In this document: piece after piece, positions 22,201-34,493 of the stretch
How positions within the stretch are numbered: the stretch's first letter is position 1
How the letters are laid out: each line of letters opens with the position of its first letter
From: Rosellinia necatrix
Lineage: Eukaryota; Ascomycota; Sordariomycetes; Xylariales; Xylariaceae
Assembly: GCA_021209875.1 (NCBI GenBank)
Contig: JAGYVD010000006.1
Location: 2,666,001-2,730,000, forward strand
DNA length: 64,000 nucleotides
Direction of reading: 5' to 3'
The notes under the pieces: model-generated
The model's database searches: none
Seen by the model: the letters and a program-made list of their open reading frames with translations, nothing else
What the model was told of the DNA's origin: nothing
Translations under genes and position numbers: made by a program

Positions 22201-25200
22201 CTTCCTGATAGTTATTGCCCATATCTTTGGGTGTCTCGCACAATCTCAGAATACCGTCGATAGGTGATGCCAAAAACTATCTAGGGAGACTTGGTTGTTG
22301 GGATCATGGACTCAGTCACCGACCTGGATCAACAGCAGCGGTAAACTAGTCGCAGTTCATTGGTGAGGCTTACAAGGGAACTTCTAAACATGGTTCTTGG
22401 AAGATTAAGAACAGCGAACAAAGAAACATGATTGGTGATAGTGCGCAGCAGCTGTGGATATAGACCGAGCGTTACCTTGGGAAATTTTTACTGTGGTCCA
22501 CAGTAAGAAATACTGTATACTTAGGAGTACCACGGTGGTTGCATACCATTATTGCTTCAAATTTTCCTGCCCCGCCCCATGTTTGCGTTGCGTGGCTTAC
22601 CTGCATTGATTGGAAATTATAGCAGCGCTTGTATGACATCTGTCGCGACTGCGACGCGACAAGCACCCACGGTAAGCTGTCTCCAAATCCCAAACCAAAC
22701 GCTGCATTCGCCTCGGATGCGACTCTTTGCAAATGGTCATGGCAGGCAATTTCGTTGGTTAGTTTGCGTACCCAACAATAGCGAAGCCGAGGAGGATAAG
22801 GATCCAAACAAAGACATGTTGGGCGATGGGGTCATAAACCGGCTGATTGTGGAAATGCATTTGGCCGTGGCATGGCAGAGTTGTGCATAAAATATGAGGC
22901 TGTGAAATGAGTCATAGTCCAAACACGGCACGAAGGCTGGATGCGGAAATGCGAGAAAAAACAAGGATCTGTGTGAGGCTGGGAGGGGGGTGGTTCCAAA
23001 GAAAAACGCCGGGGGATGGGAATAGAGTTGAGGGAAAGGGCAAATCATGTCGAGGCCAATGAAACAAGACGAAATATGATTATCCCCACCCGTATCCCAC
23101 AGGATCCCACCGTGTGTACCGGCATTTGGTAGGACCTAATGGATTTGGCGCTGCGTCCATCTTGCTGGTCCGTGACCGCTAATGCGACTGCCAACCAACC
23201 AATAGCCAGTAGCAAAAAAAAGTTTTGAGGCAAAGGGAAGAAAATAGCATTTTGTACAGAGAATGGGTAGCCAAAGGTTGGGGCGGGTGAATAAGAGATT
23301 CAGAATGTGGGATAAAAGGTATTTATGAATGGAGTGGGGATGCCGGGAGCGTCGAAGCAGAGGTGCGGCTGGAGTTCACTGGGTCGCCCGCCCCCCGAAA
23401 CCACCGAAATGAGACCTGCGACTTTCAACGAACGATCGGCGCAACCAAGAAATATTGGATACCGGCGGTGGGTGACGAAAAAAAAAAAACCTGCATTGTC
23501 AGCTCTGAAGCCACACCAGATTTGTCGCACGAATGGTATTTGTGTGTATGGAAAAATGAAGTTGTGCAGTTTTATTTAGTGCAAGATTCTCGGGACTTAA
23601 GGCGCTAGAGGTGCACCAGGATAGAATTATTTCGGTCGGCAGTGTGTAGACAGGATTGAGGGTTCGAAGAGTTAGTTGGGTTGGAAAACAGAGTCAAACG
23701 GAAAGAACGAAAAGTAACGGTGGGATGTGATGGGAAAAGGGGCAAGAAATGCAGAGGCAAAGGGATGGGTGAGGGCCGGGGGCTTGATTGCGCGTTTCAA
23801 GGAGTGCAGAGTTTGAGGTGCTAGGTTACCTAGGCAAGCTAGGGAGTCTTATTGGGGTCTAAAACTCTCCTCCATACACACCTAGCCAGTCTAGACTTTA
23901 TCTGACCCTAGCCGCTAAGCCAATCAACGAGAGAGATCCTACCCGTTGGTTGGTGAGCCCAGTGCGCACTGGTTGGGCTGTGGACTGGGCGAGCCGGCTC
24001 GCGAGAGCGAGCGAATTTGCGTGTTGTTTGTGGATGGTCAGTCATCACTGGAAGTGGTTAACCGAGTCATGTTGCCCTTTCTACTGACTCCGGCTTGTTC
24101 ACTGTCGAGGTATTTTTGCTTCGCATGACGCAGTTCATGTTGAGGATCAAAACGAGGTGCGCATGAAGAGTATTCCGAGGAGCGTAGATATCGTGATGAT
24201 GATGGCATGGTTTGGGTTGGGAGGGAGGATCGCCTTCGGTTGGGTTGGGTCGTGATGGGAGGAGGGCAAAAAAGAAGCGGGAAGAGTGAAGGAAGAAAAG
24301 TGACTTAAGGGAACTCAGAGCTGGGAGCGGGTCAGGAGACAAAGATTAAAGCCGATAGAAGCAAGGGCCGAGGGCGTAGGTCTAATTGGCCACAGAGGTG
24401 CTAGTGCCCCGTAGGTGCGGCAAGTAGAAACTCAGTGCGCTGTGATTTGTGGACGGGCGCCACATTGGGGGGCGTGGCGGCCTCAAGAGCCAGTGCGTGG
24501 CCCACGAAGGAGGCTGGCCTCCAAAAATTATAAGAAGCGCGGCATCCCCCTCAACTTGGACTGTTTCGAAAGTCGAGCGCCGAAATCCGGACCGAACGTC
24601 CCTTCCCCATACCTTCCCTCACAACCCACCTTACGTAATCCTTGTCAGCCAGCTCTTGCCAGCTGTCGGTCTGTTCAAGTACGTCTGGTATCATAATAAT
24701 TATTTCTCTTCATCGTCATCGTGCCTCTTCCCATCAACAGGGGACCCACTTCATCGAGAGAGAGCTGTAGGGCCACCGAGCTACCCCATCGCTCCTGCTT
24801 CTGCTGCTGCCTTCCCTCCCCACACCCACACCTCGCACCTTGACATCACATCCCCCTCTATCGTCACCGTGGCTGTTGCCCTTTCCCCTCCTTTCTCCAT
24901 ACACCAACGGCCAACTTGCTGCGGCGTGGTTGATTGAAGCGTATTTTTTTTCTTTTTCTCCGTGGCAGCACTCGTCGGCATAACTCTCTTCATAGGCCCT
25001 GCCTGATAGACAAGCGAACAAAGAGGAAGCTATAAAGCACCCTTCCCTTCCTTTGTCTCATTGTTCATCACTCTATTTGAGGGACTCGACGCGCTCCCCG
25101 GACGGACGACTTCTCTCCCTCCCACCATTTGACCTTAGCTACCTTCTTCCAGACCACTGGCAGTACTTTGCGCCGCACAGGTCATAGTGCAGCGTAGTCA

Positions 25201-26034
25201 AGAGATACAAACCGCAATAGACAAAGATTCTGAACTCGCTGTTCTCTTTTACGTTGTCGCCGTCGCATAGGCTATCGAGTTATCCCACGTCGACGTCGTC
25301 AGCTGCTCTCAGATCCCCGACTCGACGATACTCCTAGACCGTTGCGTCGCACCTCATCCAGAATCGCACGATCACCCTGCCTGCCAATTAAGCCAAGAGC
25401 AACGATCGTTAGCCTAAATCCTGTGCCTCGGCGTGTGTTGTGTGGATAGATTCTAGTCTATCAACCCACTACCTGTTAAGAGACCGAATAGTTGGGGAGA
25501 CATTTACTTGTTTATCTCCAGCGCTCTCTTTTCCGGTAAGAAGTTCTCCTTGCGTTGCACTATTTTCCAAAGCTTGCACAAGTGATCACAAATGTCGTAG
25601 GCGGGGGAAGGGAGTGGGGGTTTCTGTTTCCTTAGTATCTCGTTCAGAGCCTGTTGGTAGCGGCCGATGAATGCCCCACCCCCGCTCGTCCTTCCATGAC
25701 CTACCTACCCACCTCTCTAACTTACCTACCTAACCTACCTGTCTCCCTATCAACCTCCCTAGCCTCGTTGTTTTGGGTCCTCGTTACAAACTCTCTCTCC
25801 CCACCTCCCTCTCAACCATTTCACCACACGCAATTTACGTGTTTCTCTTCCACTTCTATACTTGTCAGGCGGTTATTTTATGCGCGCGCGTGCACACACT
25901 CTTTTCCTGTTGCGCATCGACGACCTACCCTACCTCCCGTATTGTTGCCCAAGCTCTGACGCCAATTACTTGTAGCAACTTTATCTCGACCTCCGACTCT
26001 GGTGGAAACGCTATTGAAGCCGCTCGTCGACAAT
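19291..26034. other. 6.7-kb gene-poor spacer upstream of TBP
   Basis: No frame here has a recognisable domain, consistent splicing or coding composition. Contents that I can see are a palindromic ACCTAGGT cluster near 19492-19511, a T-rich tract near 19738, an ATT microsatellite at 20552-20580, many AT-rich tracts, and from about 24,900 a CT-rich region grading into the presumed promoter and 5' leader of TBP, including CCTACC runs near 25697-25740. The spacer could contain non-coding RNA genes or strongly decayed elements. Confidence 0.5.
20552..20580. repeat. (ATT)n microsatellite
   Basis: About nine uninterrupted TTA/ATT units in non-coding DNA. Confidence 0.9.
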
Positions 26035-26966
26035 ATGGATTCTCTTCAGACCCATCCCAACACTGCGGCGCAAGCCAAGGCATTCACCGCTCCCGGCTCC
26101 CTGTCGTTCCCGACTGCTGTCGTTGAGCTTACGCCCCCTTTCGACGGTCAGCGGGTTGCAAATGGTGCACAAGGTGGCCAAGCCGCGAACGGGACTGGGG
26201 TGACTCCCGCGACGCCTGCTGCCACGCCTGCCGCTACTCAGGCTGGAAGTGGCTTGACCCCTACCTTGCAGTACGTATACACATGTACCGGGCGTATCTT
26301 CTGAATTTAGGCTTACCTCGCATGCTCAAGAAACATCGTCGCAACGGTTAACTTGGATTGCCGCTTGGATCTGAAGACGATCGCCCTGCATGCGAGAAAC
26401 GCTGAGTACAATCCCAAGGTACGAACATGACACTTGATGAAGTTCAGATTCATAAAGTGTCGTTGCTGACCTCAACAGCGTTTTGCTGCTGTTATCATGC
26501 GCATTCGCGAGCCCAAGACTACGGCACTCATCTTTGCCTCGGGCAAGATGGTTGTGACTGGCGCCAAGTCTGAGGATGATTCCAAGCTTGCGTCTCGCAA
26601 ATATGCGCGCATCATTCAAAAGCTTGGCTTCAATGCCAAGTTCACCGATTTCAAGATTCAGAACATCGTTGGCAGCTGTGACATCAAGTTCCCCATCCGC
26701 CTCGAGGGTCTGGCTTCTCGCCACCACAATTTCAGTTCTTACGAGCCTGAGTTGTTTCCCGGTCTTATCTATCGTATGATCAAACCCAAGATCGTTCTTT
26801 TGATCTTCGTCAGCGGCAAAATTGTCCTGACCGGCGCCAAGGTGCGCGAGGAGATCTATCAAGCCTTCGAGATGATCTATCCCGTCTTACAGGGTGAGCT
26901 CGTTACTAATCCTCTACTCCCCCAAATCGCTGTACTAATTGTTTGGTAGATTTCCGCAAGGTCTAA
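26035..26966 (+). CDS. spt15: TATA-box-binding protein (4 exons, 251 aa)
   Basis: Exons 26035-26270, 26331-26418, 26479-26893 and 26950-26966; introns of 60, 60 and 56 bp, phases close. TBP is the DNA-bending core of TFIID, TFIIIB and the Pol I factor. The N-terminal 75 residues are variable and Ala/Thr/Gly-rich. The saddle begins at [19 protein letters not shown] and contains the two direct repeats: [21 protein letters not shown] with [13 protein letters not shown], then [20 protein letters not shown] with [20 protein letters not shown]. The last exon has only 17 nt and encodes the invariant DFRKV end. The start is the ATG at 26035; the upstream in-frame codons begin with GTG. The gene is isolated, with a long gene-free upstream region. 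Confidence 0.98.
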
Positions 26967-27939
26967 GCACTAAAGTTTCGACCGGGAGGGCGTCTCGGCT
27001 GGTTTTACACTATGCAGGCGATTCGCCCCCGTGGTCTTCCATTCCTCTCCCCATACACGATACATTTGTACGAGTACCACACCCTTCACGATATCACGAC
27101 TTTTTGTCCGCTAGTTGTGGCGTTGATATGGCCGTTAAGGGATCGATAGATTCCCACGTACTCCACGACTCTTGCCATTTGTAACATTGATTTCACAACA
27201 CTGCATTGCCTCGGCGTTCATACAGGTGTGGATTTTAAACAGGAAGGGGGCCAGGTTCATACTTTCTTCACAGAAAACGTCACTAGACCTGGTCAAAGGA
27301 ACAACATAGATTGCATCACCGCATTCTTCGACAGCCATGGGTTCGGTCAGGCCCTGCTGCCTTAATTTGACTCGAGGGAGAAAAGGGTGTTACGTGGCGG
27401 AAGCCTCAGTTGGCCCGGAAGTGCGATGGATGGTTGCGTCACTGGGTTTTTGATACCCATGCTCGTCTATATGCAGTGGTGATGGGCTGTCTAAGCAGTT
27501 AGTTCGCCTCTAGCCGCATGCAGTTGACTGATTGCCGAAAGGTTCTCATTTTCTGACTTGTGCGCTGCCTATTCCGTGGATGCCTTGGTGCTCGGGGCCT
27601 TCGGCCCACTATGTGTCACGTTCAAGACGAATGTTGGTAAGCTAAGCCTCGCCATCGCCCCGGCTTGCCTTCATAAAAAGGACTAAAAAACACAAACAGC
27701 ACCGTAATGCATGGTAACCTCTTTTAGTAGAGAATACACGTCAAGTTACGGATGAATATGATCTCTTTGATGATACGTGCATGCTTTGTACTTTGTAAAT
27801 AAATTCAGCTGTCATACAACTCCACCACATGTGTTGACATTTATTCACGCTAATGTCCCTTGGCCCAATAATTCAGTCCTGGGCTCTGCGGCCTTTGCTG
27901 GTTATATGTCAGCGTAAATGTTCCCAGCCATAGGTTATT
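26967..27939. other. Convergent intergenic spacer
   Basis: 3' flanks of TBP (+) and of the flavoenzyme gene (-). No supported gene. The segment 27680-27860 is AT-rich, which suits 3' UTR and polyadenylation signals for both neighbours. Confidence 0.5.
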
Positions 27940-29905
27940 TCAAGACATCCCACTCTTGACCATCTCATCTTGTAGGATGAGACCTGGCTTGCCCCCCCTA
28001 CTTCCATCCTCCGTTGCGATACTAAGTTCAACGGCTAGATCGTTAGCAGCATCAATGCGTGCTTGTTGCTGCACATCCTCTCCATCGCCCCGCGCCGTCT
28101 CTTCGCCCGCTGTAGAAGCAGTAGTAGTAGCGGTAGTAGTAGCATTGCTACTTCCGTTGATGCCGACACCGCCTTTCCATTTCCACTTTAGGTGGAAATC
28201 CTTGGGGCGCCTGCCCACGAGGCAATCCACGATCTTGTCGCCCAAAATGGGCAGGAACTTGAAGGCGTGGCCGCTGCCGCCGGTGGCGACGAAGAGATTC
28301 TTGTAGGTAGGGTGGTAGTCGATGATCCAGTCGCCGGTGGCTGTGTCAGTGTACCAACATAGGCGCGTCTGGAAGAAAGGACGGTCGGCGAGCTCGGGCC
28401 AGGGGAACATGCGCCTCATGGCACGGCGGAGGTCGGAGGCGGCCTCGGCGGGGATAGAGAGAGTCGGGTCGGTAAGGTGGGTTCGGGGTTGGGAGATGCG
28501 TGTCGTCGTCGCCGTCGTCATTGTTGACGCGCTAGCGGCAGAGGGTTCTTTGCCCATGTCGTCATTGCCATCTTTCGGGGTCGGGCAGCGGCACCGGCGC
28601 CCGAGAGGTTCATGGGATACGGGCTGCGGGTTGAGGTACCCGTAGGCGTGACGAGCCATCTTCAACACGCCGTCGCGCGGCGGGATCGCAAAGCACCCGT
28701 CCGTGAGGTTTAGACATACGGGCATCTGCGCTAGCTTCGCCTGCTCGTCGTCCGTCAGCCGCAGGTACGCGATGCACTGGCCGGTCGCCACGGCCTGGCC
28801 TGACAGGTCTATGAGGGACGGCGTCCAGGCGCCCGCGGCGACGATCACCAGATCCGCGGAGAGGCTGTCGCCGGAGGCCAGGCGGGCGCCCGTGACGCGC
28901 GGGCCGCCATCATCGCCGCCGTCCCCATCAGTCTCGAGGGTCTCGACGGTGCCGTTGACGAAGGCGACGCGGCCCGTCTCTGTCACGCGGTCGTACAGCC
29001 ACCTCATGCTCCCATCAGCGTCGGCCCAGCCGGCGGCCGTGTTTAGGTAGCCCCAGTCGGCCCACTCGCCGCCAGTGCGCGAGGCGCGGGCGATGGAGGC
29101 GGACGTGGGGATCAGACATACACTGGCGAGCGGGCGGCCCTCGGCGTGCGCTAACGCCAGCGCGTTGACCCAGCTGCGCTTCGTGTAGCCGAGGCCGGTC
29201 GGGTGGCCGTCGCCGCGAACGGTGGCGCCGTCGCCGCCGGCGTCCGCGGCCAGCAGGAGGCCGGACTCGCGGTATCGCCCGCCACCACCGAGGGACGCGG
29301 GGTCGTCAAGGCCGCGCCGCCAGTGCGCCTGCGCCTCGCCCGCGAGCTTGGCGTACGCTGCGTCCGCGTAGTCGGCGCGGATGATGCGCGAGGAGTCGAC
29401 TGAGGCCGCGTCGCGCGCCGGGAACACGCCCGGCTCGGGCGAGCGGTCCACGATCGTGATCGCCGTGTTCGCTGGGATCTCGGGGCGGCGTGTTAGGGAG
29501 AGGGCGGTGCTGAGGCCGAAGACGCCCGAGCCGATTATGAGGATGCTGTTGTGATGGTCTCTTAGTCAGTTTCGTGGTTCTGTCTCTAGTTCGGCCCCTG
29601 ATTTGCCTCGTAAGATGCAGAGAATATAAAATCCGGACGCCCGTCGCCTAGATGATCCCGCCGTACACTACAGCACCGCGTTTCCTTTTATTTTACGGGT
29701 CAAGTCGACTCGCACAACTTCAGAACTTCACTTATGTGGCTCACCTGTTGGGCGGCTTGTATCCGTTTGCTTCCCCGTTCATCACCTCGTCTGTGGCCGG
29801 CATCGTGCTCTTGTCCTCGTCTCCGACCGCAAGACTGATGTCAGGCACGGCGGGGGCGGTTCCAGCTCCGGGAACCGAGGGGATAGGACAGACCAGGTGA
29901 GCCAT
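27940..29905 (-). CDS. FAD-dependent amine oxidase, sarcosine / fructosyl amino acid oxidase-like (2 exons, 588 aa)
   Basis: Exon 1 is 29905-29745 and exon 2 is 29545-27940. The 199-bp intron begins GTGAGC, has CTGAC and ends ACAACAG, and it rebuilds NSILIIGSGVFGLSTALSL, the FAD/Rossmann motif. Further family hallmarks are ASVDSSRIIRADYADAAYAK after the first strand, LCWYTDTATGDWIIDYHP and ATGGSGHAFKFLPILGDKIV near the end. In monomeric sarcosine oxidase the Cys in the equivalent of LCWYT carries the covalent flavin. Expected chemistry is oxidation of a secondary amine (sarcosine, pipecolate or fructosyl amino acid) to an imine with release of peroxide; the exact substrate cannot be read. There are unusual insertions: a Ser/Thr-rich piece near the middle (ASASTMTTATTT) and a low-complexity run near the C-terminus (ATTTATTTASTAGEE). 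The N-terminal 55 residues precede the usual start of the family. No peroxisomal tripeptide: it ends KSGMS. Confidence 0.87.
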
Positions 29906-29926
29906 TGTTTTCGCGTGTGAGGTCAA

Positions 29927-32051
29927 AGCATGGCGAGGTCACTACAAGCAGGTTTCCATATCGAGGGCATTAAGGCCAGGGGAGTAAGCCATTATATTTA
30001 TATAGATAGTGCGCTATGGTAGTGGTATGGTAGTGGAATGGTAGTGTAGTCTAATAGTGTAGTCTGATAGTGTTTGGGCACCAGATAAGGTAGGTAGGTA
30101 GGCAGGTAGGTAGGTAGGCATTCGGGGCGACACTTACATACCTAGTACCTCGATGAAACGCGAATCAGAAGCGTCCAAACCTCCGCATACCGGCCTGGCA
30201 AGGTACCCGCTTCGTCAAACCGGGGATGGGATTGCCCTCGTTTTCGAACCGCCCCAGCCATGTCCGTCGATTCGGGAGCCTGCCTAAGGTGATTATGCCG
30301 TGACAGCCCTGGGGCCCTGGGCGCGATGGGAGGGCTCGAGGAGGGGGACGAGGAGGGGATGGTGACCAGCATCTTCTACTATGCACCACGCACGAGCCCC
30401 TTGTCTGAATCGGGCATTGTGAAATAATGGGAGCTTACAACGGTAGCTAAGCCTAATATGTGAAGGCGTGGTGTAGGTTGTCATGTCAGGTGCACCAAGT
30501 GCAGTCCGCACTCGGAAGGGATGCCGTATCTACCTACCTGCCTAGGTACCTAACCTGAACTATTTACCTGCGCAGACCTGCGCAAGTATGCGCAAGGACG
30601 CCCTATACCAGGTATACCAGGTGTGTAGGCATGTAACAGGTATATAGGTCCGAACTTCTGTAGGTTAGGTAGGTATGTTGGGTAGGTAGGTAGGTAGGTT
30701 AGCCACGTATTCCCATGCTTGCTTAATCCCTCGGTGTTTGGCATTGTGGTGGTTGACGGGGTTCCATCGGCACAAGTTGCTTGTGCCATGTCACATATTG
30801 ACAATAGCTTAGGTAATTAGGTAGGTACCTCCCTAGGACGTAAGATATATAGGCAGGTACTTCCGCGACCGATATCACGTTGAGGCTTAAAATGTTGTTT
30901 GGGCTAATCAACATCAACAGGTATGGAATCCACCGTGGGGCGTTGTCTTGCACCATTGTCTTCTTGCTGTCTCCTACTGTACCTTCCCTACCTAGTAGGT
31001 ATATGATGCGGCGTCATAGTCCCGTCATGATTTTGTCATAATTCTTGTGTGTTCTGGAATAGGTAGGTACTACTCACAGATATATATATACCGCTGGGTT
31101 GTATGTATACAACTAGGTACCTTCTGTAGGTACTGTTGCTTAGCTCTCAGAACTACCTAGGTAGGCTTCGCTACTTTTCTTTCTCCAAGTTCCTCTCTAG
31201 CTTGCTAGGCAAATAATAACTATCGACTCGCTAAGTTGCTGCATCCATCGAGATACAAGATGTTTTCTGATCTGGCTGGCAGGTCATATTAAATATGTTA
31301 AGTAATGAAATTATCAGGTAGTTATACATTTGTTAAACAGGTAGGTATGAACTGCTTGCTAGAGTTTACTGTACGACTTGTATGCCAGGATGCAGGCCGA
31401 AAAGTGACAGGAACGTGTTCTAGTTGCTTTTTAGTCACCCGTCGACATACTTTAACCTAACCTCAAGTAGGTGCCTACCTGCCTAGGTACTAGGTAAGTA
31501 GTAGCTGGGTTAGGTTAGGTACAGTCGAAGATGGTAGAGTTGGAAGGGCCAGGGCCACACGTTGATTATCATGTAGGTAGTTACTTAGGTAGCTGTGCTA
31601 CAAATACCTACCTAGGTACCTAGGTACTTGGGTGATAATTTATGATAGCGATAACGATAGGTAACGATAAAGAGTGAGATACCTCTCATCTACAACAACG
31701 GGTCTATGTGTCTATGTACACTAGGTGAATACCTAGGTAGGTACCTACTTACCTAGATAGGTACCTAAGTAGTAGAGGACAGGACTCTATTGTCATTAGA
31801 TAGGAACGATTCTCTAGTTCACATTTTGGCGCTTGCTGCAACTCCGTTTTCTTCGATTCTGAACCACACATCAAATGGCGTGGCACCGGTTTAAAGCCCA
31901 AGTTTGATTGATGGTTGGTTGCCTCGATAATCGACCAAGCGTCGCATCCCCGCAATAGGCCCGTCCACCTGAAGCGCATAGGCGAGCAAGCCGCCTATAG
32001 AACAACGTCCTGACGCGCCCACGCCAACGCGATCGACTCGATCCACCGGAC
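29927..32051. repeat. Spacer dense in GGTA/ACCTAGGT motifs
   Basis: This divergent spacer between the flavoenzyme (-) and the splicing factor (+) has no supported gene. From about 30060 to 31780 it is crowded with AGGTAGGTAGG runs and the palindromes ACCTAGGT and TACCTAGGTA, for example at 30085-30120, 30660-30700, 31460-31500, 31600-31635 and 31730-31765. The same motif recurs in other spacers of the window but not in coding exons. Confidence 0.75.
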
Positions 32052-34493
32052 ATGATGTCGGCTAACAACAAACTCGATGACTTTCCCGATGTCGAGGCAA
32101 AACTCCAGAAGCCCTCAAAGCAATCGGCGTTCGAGAAGCAAAAGGCGGAAGCGGAGGCGAAGCGCAAGAGAGAGGCTGCCGAGACCGCTGCCGTTTACGA
32201 GAGCTTCGTCAAGAGCTTCGACAATGACGACGACGACGACGGTGATCCCGGCGTTTTCGACCGGAGGAGAAACCAAGCAAGCCCTCCTTTCGGTCGCGGC
32301 GGAAACCCTCTGCAGTTCGGCACTGGAGGTGGGCTCGGAAGGAGACATTTCGGCGCGACAAGCCTGAAGAGTGGACCGGGCTCCCTAGGCCCCGCGCCTT
32401 CGAACTTTGGCAAGAAGAGATACGACTCCTTTCAGCAAGGGTCTGGCAGTAAAAAGCTTGAGGAAGGAAGAGGCAGGCTCGGGTTTCACGACGATGGCAA
32501 CGATGGGGTCATGCTGCCGAAGCCAAAGGGCGTATCGAAAGCGTTTGACACCAGCGATGATGAGGCTGATGCACGTTCTCGGGACCTGGCGGAAGAGAAG
32601 GCTGTCGCGCGACCGACTCTGCGGCTGGTCAATCTACCACCTGTGACGTCGCCTGCTGTTGTGAAGGCTTTGGTCCCTACCAATTTAACCGTGGAAAATG
32701 TCAAGATCTTGCCGTTAACAAATGCCGGGGCGGGCGAAAGAAAATCTATGGCGGCTATTGTTACGCTATCTACCGAGACGCCAGCTGCTGACATTGATGC
32801 TACTGTCAGTTCGTTGCAGAACAGATATCTAGGCTATGGCTTTTACCTATCTTTGCACAGACATTTATCGTCCGCCGTTGTGTCCACGACGGCTTCGACC
32901 CTTACGTCTGCGTCGACGTCTCATGCATTTGGGGCCAAGCCAGTCCCGCAAGCTAACGACAACGATTCCTACCAACCAGGCGGTTTTCATCGAGGATTTG
33001 CTCCCCCATCTTCGTATAATACTGGTGGCGGTCCGATGGCCAGGACGATCTTACATGTCCCCGTGCGGGCTCCTGGGGATATTAAGCAGATTCAGTTAAT
33101 CCACAAAGTCGTAGAGTCTGTGCTAAAGCATGGCCCTGAGTTCGAAGCCCTCCTTATGTCGCGACCCGACGTACAGAAGGAAGAGAAGTGGGCATGGATC
33201 TGGGATGCGAGGAGCGAAGGTGGCGTATGGTATCGCTGGCGACTGTGGGAGGTTGTCACAGGAGGCCCCGGGAGTGATGGCCGGCAAGGGAAGTTTCTCC
33301 CATTGTTCGAAGGTAGTCATGCCTGGAAAATGCCCGACAAATCACTGGTTTATGAATATGCCACTGGCGTGGATGAGTTTGTATCGGATCCGGAATACGA
33401 TTCGTCCGACGACGAAGACCTCGAAGATGAAGGACATAAACCAACCGAGGGGGGGGACAACGGAAAGGCGTATCTGAACCCCATCGACAAAGCCAAACTT
33501 ACTCATTTATTAGCGCGACTTCCCACGACTTTGACTAAGATTCGCAAAGGAGATATCGCTCGCTTAACATCCTTCGCGATCACACATTCAAGCCGAGGGG
33601 CGGATGAGATAGTTGAAACCATTGTCTCGAATATCGTGAGGCCATTTGCCCTTACATCTGCGAACCCCGGGTATAGTAAAACAGCCGGTGATGACGAAAC
33701 CCGCAACCAATCGCTTGACTCGACCCCCTTGCCCGAGGATGCCACTGGGAAAAGTCCCGAGGCACAGGATACAAGCGCTGCTAGCTTAATCGGCCTTTAT
33801 GTAACAAGCGACATACTCTCCTCTTCGGCCACCAGTGGGGTCCGACATGCTTGGCGCTATCGTCAACTTTTTGAGACCTCGCTCAGACGGGCCAAAGTTT
33901 TTGAAAACCTCGGCCTTCTTGCCGAACGCCTGAACTGGGGCCGCCTCCGCGCAGAGAAATGGAAGCGCAGTGTGTCCCTTGTACTCAGCCTTTGGGAAGG
34001 TTGGTGTGCTTTCCCCAACGATGCTCAACAACTTTTCACCCAAACCTTCGAGAACCCACCCAGCGCCAAGAAAGAAGAATTACCTGAAGGCCCAAAGAAG
34101 GGCGGTAAATGGAAGCCCGTCGAGGCAGGATCATCTGTTCAGCACGACAGTAGAGGTCTCCATGTGCCCGTCGATACAGGAATTGAGTTCAAAGATGCAG
34201 AGGCTGGGTTCGACGATGGTCTAGACGGTGAGGCGATAGATGAAGATATGGACATGGATGTGGAGCTCGACAGCGATATAGATGGGGTCCCCATGGATGA
34301 CGATGATGACGCAACAGCATTGGAACAGGAGGTTGGCATCATTAATGGTACGGACGAAACGAACTCGGCAAAGCAAGCGACGACGGGAGAAACCGACGTG
34401 CTTCCGCCGCCCAAGCAACCACATCAACCAAGGAGGCGTATGAGAGCTGTGGATATGTTTGCGGACTCAGACACTTCCGATGAGGGCAAGTGA
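32052..34493 (+). CDS. U2 snRNP-associated SURP/CID splicing factor, SR140-like (813 aa)
   Basis: Single-exon gene. The product resembles SR140/U2SURP, a U2-associated pre-mRNA splicing factor. The N-terminus is a charged helix (AFEKQKAEAEAKRKREAAET). A degenerate RRM lies at about 186-273 (LRLVNLPPVTSPAVVKALVP). A SURP module is at about 340-406 (IQLIHKVVESVLKHGPEFEA, then WIWDARS and YRWRLWEVV). A CID-type helical domain is at about 474-672 (LNPIDKAKLTHLLARLPTTL, RYRQLFETSLRRAKVFENLG). The C-terminus is acidic with an Asp run and ends near RRRMRAVDMFADSDTSDEG. The start is one of two adjacent ATGs (32052, 32055). The domain order supports the call; the RRM is weak by eye. The gene is flanked by long spacers. 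Confidence 0.88.
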   Translation: MMSANNKLDDFPDVEAKLQKPSKQSAFEKQKAEAEAKRKREAAETAAVYESFVKSFDNDDDDDGDPGVFDRRRNQASPPFGRGGNPLQFGTGGGLGRRHFGATSLKSGPGSLGPAPSNFGKKRYDSFQQGSGSKKLEEGRGRLGFHDDGNDGVMLPKPKGVSKAFDTSDDEADARSRDLAEEKAVARPTLRLVNLPPVTSPAVVKALVPTNLTVENVKILPLTNAGAGERKSMAAIVTLSTETPAADIDATVSSLQNRYLGYGFYLSLHRHLSSAVVSTTASTLTSASTSHAFGAKPVPQANDNDSYQPGGFHRGFAPPSSYNTGGGPMARTILHVPVRAPGDIKQIQLIHKVVESVLKHGPEFEALLMSRPDVQKEEKWAWIWDARSEGGVWYRWRLWEVVTGGPGSDGRQGKFLPLFEGSHAWKMPDKSLVYEYATGVDEFVSDPEYDSSDDEDLEDEGHKPTEGGDNGKAYLNPIDKAKLTHLLARLPTTLTKIRKGDIARLTSFAITHSSRGADEIVETIVSNIVRPFALTSANPGYSKTAGDDETRNQSLDSTPLPEDATGKSPEAQDTSAASLIGLYVTSDILSSSATSGVRHAWRYRQLFETSLRRAKVFENLGLLAERLNWGRLRAEKWKRSVSLVLSLWEGWCAFPNDAQQLFTQTFENPPSAKKEELPEGPKKGGKWKPVEAGSSVQHDSRGLHVPVDTGIEFKDAEAGFDDGLDGEAIDEDMDMDVELDSDIDGVPMDDDDDATALEQEVGIINGTDETNSAKQATTGETDVLPPPKQPHQPRRRMRAVDMFADSDTSDEGK

